Of a DNA stretch of 64,000 nucleotides, positions 1 through 12,400 are shown in pieces. Under the pieces are notes generated by a model, which made no database searches, was not told the origin of the DNA, and was given only the letters and a program-made list of their open reading frames with translations. The position numbers and the translations under genes were made by a program. The stretch's first letter is position 1. Each line of letters starts with the position of its first letter. This DNA comes from Chrysaora quinquecirrha (Eukaryota > Cnidaria > Scyphozoa > Semaeostomeae > Pelagiidae), in NCBI GenBank assembly GCA_014526335.1, contig JACTAT010000056.1:1465206-1529205 (forward strand), given 5' to 3'.

Positions 1-155
1 CCATCTGGATCCATTAACAAATAGGAACCATCCATCTGAAGAATGATCTTGGCATTCATTAAATTCATCTTCAACCATTTTTACTGCATTAAACGTTCTG
101 ATTGATGATAGGCCTTCTAATGTCGCAGACAAATGCGTAAACATCGGACTTCGGG
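1..155 (-). CDS. ABCC4-like: ABCC exon: TMD2 intracellular loop (cut by window edge)
   Basis: Reads [20 protein letters not shown], then [20 protein letters not shown] and [11 protein letters not shown]. This is the ABCC TMD2 loop (RSPVFSHL...GLWTIRA...W in MRP4). Acceptor tttgcag. The exon starts inside a codon, so an upstream exon must exist; none was seen before 7,895. Confidence 0.93.
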
Positions 156-3100
156 CTGCAAAGGAAAGAAAATATCAGTAGATGGGAGTGTCATGGACTG
201 GGGGTGAAACAGGTAATGGGCAGCACTGTAATTGAGTAACATGGAGAATAGAAAAACCCGCACATAAGAACGTAAATATTTGTACACAGTCTGTTTATGT
301 TCTTAAGTAATGAGATGTACACCTTAATCAGGCTTCTTAAAGAATGTCTAAGAACAATTTCAAGGAAAAATGAAGTATGGTTCAAGGTTAAGCAGTTTTA
401 GCAGGCCCTTGCTTCTCAATGTTCTGAATACAAAGTTTTTGGAGTTCATAAAAAAGGTTAACACAAGCTTAAGTTGCATTTAAACCAAAGTGAGCTAAAT
501 TTAGAACCTTTTCGGATATCAGGCTAAAGTGGTTCTTGGGTAGGAAATATATAAGGTAGGAAACATTGGGTAGGAAATATATAATTTAAGGCTGTTTGTT
601 CTTAATAAATGAAGGTTCATATGTGCGGGATATTACTGTGCAAACAGCATAATAGAGAGGAACCCTTGTTTCACCATCAAAGGAAATTAGAGATATGAAA
701 ATAATAATGTGACAAAAGAAGCGACAGGGGGGACGACAAGCTATTTCAGAGGGGTACATTACAGCGAGGGAGCGCAAAATAGGGAGACCCATCTCCGAAT
801 TACATAACTTTGGATCGATCTCCATTTCGGATTGCCTTCTTTTCGGATTTTCCTCCCAATCCGAAGCAATCTGCCGGTTAGATTACGCGACTTCAGATTG
901 CCTTCGGATCGACCGTTTTATCTTCCCGTTACAATCTCACTTATTAGCAACAACAAACGAGCAAGCAACATGTTTGGCAAACAAATTTGATAACAAACTG
1001 TCGATTTTACACAGATTTTCTTAAGATCATTAGCAAGGATTGTTGGAATTTGAATTCATTCAACAAAAACTTTCTGAGACTTTACAGAATCACTTTATTA
1101 ACAAGATTTCATTAGAAACAAAACTGTCATTGATAAAAATATCTTTCCAAATTGCAATCATGTTCTCATTTGTTATTCATCTGATCATTGGGCATACATT
1201 GTCTTGTTGTCTTTTCAGTTTATAATTGAGAAGAGTTCAGACGAAAAAGCTTTAAGTATGATCGAAAATGTTGCGCTGTTTATTGAATTCTGAAGTTTTG
1301 TGCAACTCAAAACTTATCTTACATTTGGATCTGATGAAATCTGTTAAAATCTAGCAATTGGTACATGTAAAAGTATATCTCTGATTTGTCAATCTATATA
1401 AACCGCTGTATTTTGTTGGAATGCTGCCCAACTTTATTTGTGTTCCATAAAAACTTTTCATGATTGCAATAATTAAGCTTTTACTTTGAACAATGAATCA
1501 GAGTAATATTGAGACAAGAGATTACAGATAACAACTGATGACAAAGATGATGCAATATCAACACAAGCCTTAGCAGATTGTAGAATGCAAGTGCGTTTAA
1601 GTTCAAATGAACTTAGAAAGCCTAAGATAACAATCAAAATAAAATCTTCAAATTGGATATATTCTATTGTCAAATCAAAATTTTCATTCTTTTAAAATTA
1701 TGGAAAATAGTTTTTGATAAATTCTTGTAGAAAGATTTGCAAATTTCAAATGATTAGCCAAGTGCTATGACTTATTTTTGGAACTTTCATGCTCCAATAT
1801 ATTTTGCTGTTAGAAGTTAATTTTGTGCAATAATATCAATCTCATTGCAGATAATATTAACTTTTGGTGTAACTAACTGAAACAGGTAAAATTAATTATC
1901 AAGCTTTGATAGCGATTAGAATATAGCATCCACTATCATGCTAACTGAATTTAGGGTAGTCCTTTAGGACAGAGTCTACTTGCAAAATGCTCTAAGAGGT
2001 TTCTCGAACATTGCGACTAATTCAAGTCTATGCCAATTTGGATACTCATTTGTCATCATATGAAAGTCAATTTTAAGAAACTTTGAATGTTCAAGAAGCA
2101 TCTTATGATTACGAAACTTCTTTAATTGAACCATTACATTCTTTCATTGAAATCAACCACACCCTAACCCGATGCATACTTGATCATAAATCAAATAAAG
2201 AAAAGAAAGAGATAGCAGAGAGTGAAAAGAGATAGCAAGAAGGCTTAAATTAAATAAATCAGGCTAGATGGTCATGTATACAATTTCTTACCTATAAGGA
2301 AAGTAATTAAAAGTGACTTGGACCTTCACCATCTTTTTTCCTTATTTCTTGTTCTTTATTCTTGCTTGAAAAAATTAATGTATTTGTTTGCAAAAAAGCA
2401 AACATTGTTAGATTTTAAGATATTAACTTTAGAGAACTTAAAATGCAACCGAGTAAGTCTTTATGAAAAGGCACAACATGCTAAGAGCAGGCAAAGTAAC
2501 AAACAGCATGGCAGTAGAAGTTAAGCAAGCATGAAAGCTAAAAGACAATTTAGACAAATTTAGACCAAGGTATAAATTGATGTCTTTATCTAACTAAAGT
2601 TCGGTTTTTTTCTTCTTAAGTCTACCATTTGCTGAATCTTAATTTAATACAAAAGTCTTATAAAAAGTATTAAGAATATTAATAAACGACATTAAATAGC
2701 AAATTGCTGTCATACTATTGCATTAACCTTAGTCATTGGTTATAGAACTTAGCTTCAACAATGTACAACAATTAACAGGAAACTTCAAGCATGGAATGTA
2801 GTTGGTAGAGCACAGCACTTGATCAGTTTTCAATAGAAACTATAGAATGATAACAAGGATAGATTCAAATTATATATATGATTTCATTACTTAGACCATT
2901 TGTATCCTTTTGAGACGCCATTGGAGAACCGCAAAACATGGGCATATAAAACATGAAAATGGGGTTTGTCAAGGGTATAATCAAATGACCACTTGATGGA
3001 CGTACATGTGGGCACAGAATCAGGGGTTAGTGCTGGTAAACCCAGTAAGATTTAATTGTGCACAGAGCTTCAATGGATTTACCATTGGACAGTCAAATGT

Positions 3101-6100
3101 AATGAATCAATGCTGTCAAATTCTTAAAAAATATTTCAATAGTGCCAAATGCTGATGACGTTACTGAGTTGTAAAATGTTAATTGTTTGTTATTTGTTTG
3201 AACCATAGTACATTATGATCTAAATTCATAGAAGAAAATTACATTGAGTGTCTAATTCATGTACTTGTTGATCTGAATGTGTTTGCACATTCTGGTACCT
3301 TTCATGATAAGGCTATTAACCCTGGACCATTTGATCATGTCTTGTGCAATTGCAAAATTAACATTGATACCTTGTCTCCAAATCTGTCTCTTGGTTGCAG
3401 TAAACTACATTTACTGATGTGCAACAAATAGTCATACTTGTTCATAGACAGTGCAATGTTATTTTTTATCATTGTATGTTGGTTCCTTGCCATGATATCG
3501 AATTTTGGATTTCAAGGTGCATTGTAAATTGAAGTTTGACTGTTTCCTTTGTGGATACATACACACTTTCAATTTAATGTGCATTTGATCTTTAAAAAAT
3601 TTCATGTGTTCAACTTTGTTGTGTTGGCACACAATAAGCAATTAACAATTAGCACCGAAACAGAATCGAAGTGCATAACCTGAGCTCATTGGGCCAATAC
3701 AACTAGTGGCTACATAAAAGTCGTTGCAAATATATACAGGAAGTCAGTAATGTTATAGCATTGCTTAGCGTTCACACTGTAGTATTAGTGCCTTCTAAGC
3801 TACGTTTATGCGAAAATCAAGAAAGCAACTGAATCATCGCTGGATATATCTTGGATTCACTGCTTTTCCTTTCAAATGTTTGACCATTCATCTTATATTT
3901 AATAGCTCTTATTCTGTGCTTTTACATGCTAGGCAAATATACCACACTGAGGAGACTCGACTATCGTTGGAATTTCAATTGTGCTTCTGTGTGCCATGTA
4001 TTCCAATGGACAATTACCCTATGGAGTCAAGCTCTGTACATTGGTTCTATGTTTTGTAGTGGACATGTAGACACATATATAAACTGGATCAGAGGTGAGC
4101 TATTCTGTGTGGTTGTGTGCACATGGTGGCATTAACAATGAGAGGCAAGTGATCTTATGGGTCGTGTTTGTGTGCATAGGTAGTCCATATATACACACAG
4201 GTAGAGGTCGATGTGATTGGATTCATTTTGGTGTACATAGGTGGAACATATTACACATCATGAGGTGTGTCTCATTGTGGCATGGATTCATGTGGTTTGG
4301 TGGCACATGGTGGATATACACACATGAGTCGGGGAGTATGGGTGTGTTTGCTGGCAAGGGCAAATAGCAATGAGTTGAGGGTGTGATCGATTCTTGGTTG
4401 TGGTCTGTGTGACTGTACAATGGTGGTGATGTGGATTCTGAGTCGGTGTTTTGTGGTGCTTTTGGTACACATTGTGGCATCATGGGAGAGTAATGGATAG
4501 TCTGTGTTTGTGTTCGTGGTTTGTAAGCACATGGTAGCACACATATACTGAGTAAGGGTTGTTATGGTTGTATTTTATGTGGATGGGTTTTGGACATGGT
4601 CCAGTGACATGGTAGGCTATCTGGATTGATTGTCGGTTTTTGCTGAATTGAACATTTGTGGGCTGGCATATTTCTATGTGATCTTTGTTTGCATTGTGGC
4701 TATGTTGGCAGTGGCACTGATACATTAAATGATCAGCATTATTTGGAATTTTAGCAAATTTATTAAATTGGGTATGTAATTTTGGTTTAGATTCGATGTT
4801 AGTAGTTTTGGGTTGTTAGTTGTGTCCTTGTATTGAGAATATTAACTCTGTAAGTTGTTCATGATTCATTGATTTATTTAATAGCATTCTTCATAATTTA
4901 ATATCAATTTTAAAGAATTAATTGATAAGAATACAGTTCTATCGATGTATAAGATATACATTTAGATCTGTGTATGTTGGATATATCGTTTTTCTAATTA
5001 TGGTTTATAAATGATATATCAATTTCAGGTGTTATTTAAAACTGGAATAAAAACATAATTTCTATATATACAAAATTCAATATTAATCAAAGAAAAAATT
5101 TAAGAATTATCTAAAGTATACCATTATTAGATATTTAAATGAAATTTTTTTAAATAATTAATTGATTATTAATATTTGTTACGATAAATTTGTAGTAATC
5201 TAAGTGTACAGTAGAATGTATAATTGTTAGTAAAATTACAGTCTTGTAAAAGTTCAATCGTGCGTGATTTCGTCATAACATTCAATTTCATTTCGAAATG
5301 CAATTTGCTTAATTCTTGACAATTTCAGCGTAATTTCTAACCTTCATTGCTATAGCTTAGATCTTTACTATTAACTATTTGATTATTTTTAATTAATCGA
5401 TATTTTATGATTTAATTTATTTTCAGACTGCGACGGTAAGTTTGTACCGTACTACGCTGAAAGTTTAACTTAAACTGAACATCGTTATATTTTACATTCA
5501 AATTTCTATTTCTAATTATTCCTGGATTTCTATCAACTTTATTGAAAATATGAAGCGAAGATAAGTATATAAGTAAACTGGCTTTGGACAATTTGGCAAA
5601 AAATTATTAAATTCATTTACAATTAACAATTACAATATCCAATTGATCGTTAATTACTTGTATATACCTAGTAAACAATTTTTACTATTTTAGCCTAATA
5701 ATAACCAATAAGCAATTTTTTAAACTATGAGTGAACATTTGTTGGAAAAAATAATAATATATTTGACTTAAATAAAATTATATACTTAAGATTTAAAACC
5801 TGATTTGACAAATAATTAAACCGAATAAATTAAACCCTATAAAATTAAACCAAAAACCCTACAAAACCTAAATCCATACATAAAATAGCCAACCCGCTGA
5901 GAAAAATAAAATAGATTAAGGCTGCTGAGACTCTTTCATTTTCTAATTTTGGGGATGTTAAAGTTGATATTAAATATGATTTTTTTTATGTTTCTATGAT
6001 TTCATTGGTTACCTATATCCATAAACAGGCCCACTTCCCCCAAATTTGCTACTTTGCCATTGATTGCTTAGATGAATATGATTGTGATGAATTTGTCAAT

Positions 6101-9100
6101 TTCATCAAATTTTCAAATCCAATATTTTAAACATTTAAAATTATCGTATATTTATTGAGAAGTCATTTGAATAAACTTGAAATCTTTATTATTTTATAAA
6201 ACCAAATGACCACCACTTTACACTGAAAACTGTTACACAATAGGGCCCAAACTTGCAAAATTGAAAATCGCACGAAAATGCAGAACATAGCCACATATCA
6301 ACAACCACCAAACTAACTTAACTGACAGATGTTACACAACAAGGTCTTTTGAGAGTTAACATCCAGTGGCGATTTCAAGCTTCGGAAAAAGATTGCGGCC
6401 GTTCTTACCAATCTTTTGTTTTTATCAAATACTTTTAAAGGCATCTCTGGGAACAATTTCCTCAGTTACAGGAATTCAACGAATTAGAAGTGCTTATCAA
6501 CAATTATAGCAAAGAAGATTCTTAATTAAAAAAGGACATAAACAGTTGCCATCTTTCACCGAAGCCTCTATTGTTAAACCCAAGGAGCCTTTATTATGAA
6601 AAGGTGTGTGCCGTACAATATGAGAAAATACTATCAATGATAGAAAATCATTCTAAAATCCTTTTCAGAAGACTAACAAACCTTGCTAGGCATATTCTGG
6701 CCTTTTGTCCTCCACTTATACAGACGCCTCTTTCTCCTACCAGTGTCATGTCTGAGTCGGGAAACTGCCTCAGGTCCTATGAAACCAGAAAAAGATATAA
6801 TCTTCCAAATAACAACAGAAAGCAGATAATCTTGCAACAGTGGCCTTTCATTCTAGCGATTTTCTGAAAATATGTACTCATAGAAACGCAATGTGCTCTT
6901 ATATTAGACTTGTTACATTCGTCGTAGGCAACGCTCCTCCACACTCCACCACCCCACTCCAACTACTTAACTACTTCTTAACTACTTAGTGTTTCCACTC
7001 TGAGGAAACAGCTGTATGTTGTTGTCGTTGTTAAGCCGTTTCCGAAAGAGTGGGAGGAAGGCAATAAGTCTACTCTTTTTTTGTCAATAGACCTTTTCAT
7101 AGAGGTCTGGGTTGGCGCGACATTTTTCTGGAAGATGGCAGACAACATGAAAAAGGACTCCTCTCCACGTGCAACGACCTGGATAACAGCCGCATCAGGA
7201 GAGGTAATGCAGCAAATTTTACTTCAAATTCACGAATATTTGGAGTAGAAGTGAAAGAAAGGATTCAAGTCCCCGCTTATCTGCTGAAGAAGGCATTCTA
7301 TCAAGTTTGCTATGAACAGCGGAAACAGTTTCGGGCATACTTAAAAGCAATTTTCGTCTGACACTCCTTGGAGTATAAACATCAGAAACAGACCGAAACA
7401 CTAGAAAAAGGCAGAATTTTTACCCAGATGCCGATCGAAATGCACCAATCAGAAAGCGCAGCTAAACTGACATTGTGTTGTAAACACCAATCATCTTTCG
7501 GATACAGCAGGAAGATTCGACATCTTTTAAAAAAGCTTTTAATTATGCCCGAAAATCTTTCCGCTGTTCATAGCAATTTTTAAGTTTTGTATTTCTCAAA
7601 AACTATTCTATCAAGTATATTCCTTTTTGTATGTAATTTTCCACCTTGTTTCTTGAGTTTCCGCAGACATTTTCAACACTTATTTTCGCAGATTCCTTTT
7701 CTCTCTTTTTATTCAATTATTCGTGAATTTGAAGCAGAAGTTGGTATGCCAGCTCTCATGCGATTACATTGCAAGTTGTTGCATGCGGACTCACTCAAGA
7801 TATCAACCATCTTCCAGAAACATGACGTGCCGACCAGACGTCTTTAAAGAGGTCTATTCAGGACTGACGCCATACAAGAAATGCATATACAAACCTCAAC
7901 TAAGGCACATGCATTGACAACTTTGTGGTATCTCTCTGCATCGTAGGGTTCGCCAAACAAAATGTTCTGCTGCACAGTTCCAGAAAATATCCACGGCTTT
8001 TGTGGTACATACGCGATTGAGCCACATACTGAAATATTGCCATCAATAATAGGAATTTCACCACTAATGGCCATTAAGATTGACGTCTAAAAGAAAGAGG
8101 ATTTATTTAATGATAATGCATTGAAATAAGCTTTAGACGTCAAAAATACTTGACAGATCCCTGTTGGACTGCTTTCTCAGAAGGTCAACTTCACTGAAAT
8201 TTCATTTCATAGACACACGATTTATACAGGGGCCGTTAAGCCGAAAATCTGTCCACTAATTCTAGTCATGTTTCCAAATGTATAGAGAAGCCAGTGAATA
8301 GGACATCGCCAACATATAGTAACTAAACGTTTGAGCAGTAGTAGAGTTAGCTTTGATCCGCCCCTTTTATAAAATTGCTGAAACGACACTTGACAAACTA
8401 AACAGCGTTGCAAACACGAGGGGGGGGGGATAACTCATACACGAGGGTCGGTATACATGTGCCACCCCCGATAATAGGTAATTTCCTGATTCTTTGGCCT
8501 GGGTATGGGTAAAGTTTTATAAAATTTGCCCAGATAATGGATCGTAAATAGCCCCTTTTCAGTAATTCGCGGCGCTTTGCCGTTAATTCTGGGACAGAGC
8601 TTAAATTTTCAACTGGCTTTGAGCGAGAGAGATTACATACAGCCTGACAGCATTCAGTTTATTTTATGAATTTATAAGTTAAATTTATTTTGGCAACATT
8701 TTGTCCTGGTTATCGCCCCTAGATTCTGCTAAGACAAATATATACTTCACCCCCTGTAAGAGTTACCTCCCCCTCATACAAACAAAACTACTGGATTCGA
8801 TAGAATTTAAAAAATAAAAAAAACTCGCCTTTCCAGCCCCTACTGGTCCAACCACCATCAATAAGGAATTCTGAAAAAAAAATAACAAAAACACCGTTTT
8901 GGAGAAGAATAAACTTTCATCGACTTTTGCAACATGATAGAAAAGAATCTGCAACTCAAAATGAACGAAATTTTATATGAAATACATCTACTTACGTCTT
9001 GATGTAGTTCAAAGTGTACTTTCTGAAGTGTGAGATCGTTTGATGCCTAAAGGAGACAAACAATTAAACAGTTAACAAGATGTTAAGAACCAGATCAGTT

Positions 9101-9278
9101 TTCTTCGCATTTAAACCTCGAAGTTCAACTGATGCGACTTTTATCGGAGTCTCTTAGTTTTTATATGTTCTATGTTCTTTTATAGGAGACATACATGATT
9201 ATGATCTATAAAAAACCCATGTAATTGGGATAATTATGTTTTTAAAAGTCTTGATTCATTAGATAGCCAGTTTTCTAA

Positions 9279-9313
<35 letters not shown>

Positions 9314-9328
9314 CAGTTAGTTAGTTAA

Positions 9329-9377
<49 letters not shown>

Positions 9378-9388
9378 AATTTAGTAAT

Positions 9389-9443
<55 letters not shown>

Positions 9444-12400
9444 ATTAGTTGGTTATTTGATTGGATAAGTGTTAAGCAAGGCACTTGGAAAATCAATGTA
9501 TTTAGACCTACTGATTGTATTTAACCTTGTTTAAATGAATAAAGATGAATGAAATGAAATGAAGTTGAAGTTATTTCATGCTACTTACATTTCTCCACGA
9601 TGCTTTAATGTCTTTAACAACAACTGAAGGGCCTGGGTCAGTGGGAGTCAATGGTCTTGAATGAACATTTTCAGTCTTCATTTCATCAAGCAGCAAGAAG
9701 TCCTTGACAATTAAAAACAAGTTCAGTGAGAATGGGTTTGGTCTTTTTTAATTTTGAAGCGTAGTTGCTTCAAGAAGAACGACAGGCATAACAATGAGAA
9801 CATTTATGACAATAGCAATATTTTTGCTGCTTGACGAAAAATTAACGAAAGATCTTCATCATGATGTGAAAATCTGATATTGAAACACATTTTTGAATCA
9901 TCTGAATCCTACCTCTAAGAAGAAGTACAATACCTGCAAAACTGTTTGGAACTCCACATAAGTCAGTCGGAGTAAAATCAACCTAAAGCAAGTTGAATAG
10001 ACAAGATAGAGAATCGTCTCGTCTCTCAAATGTCGTCTGACTCCGTGTGTTCTCTGCGCCAACGTAGCTAAAACTCAAACTGCAAAGGTACTGTACGAAT
10101 GGCTACTCCGGCTACATGAAAAGAGGGGGGGGAGGGGGGATATGGTCAGCTTGCAATGCTACCTCTATGAAAACATCGAACATTCTGTGAGGCATTCCCA
10201 AACAATTTGGAAAGTATTGTATTTCCAACAAAAATCCACTACTTCGACAGTTTGCGTGTTTAAAAATCTTATGAAATTCCAAAAGTTAAAACAATGTTCA
10301 TGAACATTCAGATGGACAACGAAATAAATCCGTAAAAACAACACATAAGGTGCAGGTTTTCCTTCATACGCTCCCTGGTTACGTAAAGTCAAAAACAGGC
10401 AAGGTACGATAGGGGTTAAGTGTTCTTGCAATCTATAAAGCACTTACCCGGATTCGTTTTGACGAAGAAGATGCCTCTGCGATATTCTGAACACCCAAAG
10501 CGAAGAACAAATTCAATGTGAATCTCAGAACTTGTAATAAAGCCAAAGTACTGAACACTTTAGTCGCTGTCAGCATTTCTCCAAGAAGATAATGTGTTGT
10601 TAAAATGCAAAGTGCAGCCAGATATGATGAACATAAGAATGATGTTGTATTCAGAGATCGAATCATTGCAGCTTGTAGAATACAGAAGATCTCTTTCCTA
10701 CAATAGAAAAATGCTTAATAAGTAATTTTTAGAATCCTATCTGTGCCATCAGCTGTCAGACGGGCAGGTAAAACAATAAATCTACGTTGCTTCTTTGTAA
10801 CAGAAAACCAACGGTTTCTGCCAACTTAGAAACCTTAGGTCCTGGCCAAACAATCTGTAAAACATTTTGCATGTCAAGCAAAATGTTTTACAGTTTCGCC
10901 ATGTCACGACCCATTGCTCGTCTTACACTTTTTGTTTGCGTCAAGCCACAATGTTTACTAAAACATTTTCAAAAGCATTGTACAACGAATTTTGCTTCTT
11001 CATGCTTGTCAGGCAATGTTTTAAAGACGTCATAAACATTCACATATCGCTTGACAAGCAAATTTTAAATGTTTGACAATGTGCTTGATTGTTCGGCTAA
11101 GGTCTTAAATCTAAACTAGGTATCTACTTTGGTACTTAGTGAGTTAGTGCCATGAAAAAACTGAGAAATAAAAAAGCCACAAAAGTCCTAAAAAATAACC
11201 TTGGAAAAACTAACAGCAGCTTCATGGAAACTTCACCATGAATTAGGAAATAACACAGAAACATGCGGAATTTCTTACCTTCTTATGTCCCTGATAATTT
11301 CAGAAAATGGCTTCTCCCACGTGTACATTTTAACAGCACGCACTCCAGAGATTAATTCATTCATGATCTTAACTCTCTCGTCAGTGAGTTTAGCGATTTT
11401 GGTCCTGCAAAATATCAACATGTTCAAGATAATTCTTGTTGCCATTAAATGGAAAGGGAAAAGTAGGGCCCATGCACACGAGCAATTTTCTTACACTATT
11501 CTTGGGTTAAGCGAGTTAACACCTCGATTCGCCGTGTACATGGTTTTGATTTTCTCAAGAACGTTCTCAACAACGGAAAAGAACCGACTAAATTTTTCCT
11601 CAAACTCCCAACGACTTTTCTTGCTTGGCCAAATGTAATTCTGCAATGGGCGAGTCAAAAAAGATTTGATTTGAAATAACATCGTTAACCACTAGAAAAC
11701 CTTCGAAACTAAGAGCACAGGACAGTCTGTCCCCTGCCCCGTCTTGGGTAGACAAAATATGGCTTACTTACCTGTAGCTTGCAAAAGATTCCCAAGAAGT
11801 ACTTGAAAAGGAACAGCCAAAGCCATGACAGCTACTCCTGGAAAAGCTGAAACACCGACTAAGGTATAGAAACAATGCAGTCACTACAACAAGTTGTAAT
11901 GGTGCGATCCAAAAGTAATTGATGAAATGGAACGTCTAGAATATAAAAGATAAGACACATATATGCAGATGAGACATGCAATGTATTTCGAATACTTAAA
12001 ACAAGATATGAAGGGCAAAAATTAGCTGATTGTATTCATTGATAACAGCAAACAAGGTAGCTAGCAAGCAAGCCTGCAAGGGAAGGCAAGCAACTTAGCA
12101 AGTTAGCAAGTAAGCAAGCAAGGAAGGAAAGAAAGCAAGCAAGAGGGCAAGAAAACAAGGAAAGCTAATAAACAAGCTAGCAAGCAAGTTAGTTAGCAAG
12201 AAAGCTAGCAAGTGAAATTGCTAGAAATGCAAGCAAGAAAGTTAGCAAAGAAAACAAGCAAGAAAGTAAGCAAGAAATCAAGAAAGCTAGGAAGCGAGAG
12301 AGCAAGAAAGGCAAGCAAGAAAGTTAGCAAAGAAAACAAGCAAGAAAGTAAGCAAGAAATCAAGAAAGCTAGGAAGCGAGAGAGCAAGAAAGGCAAGCAA

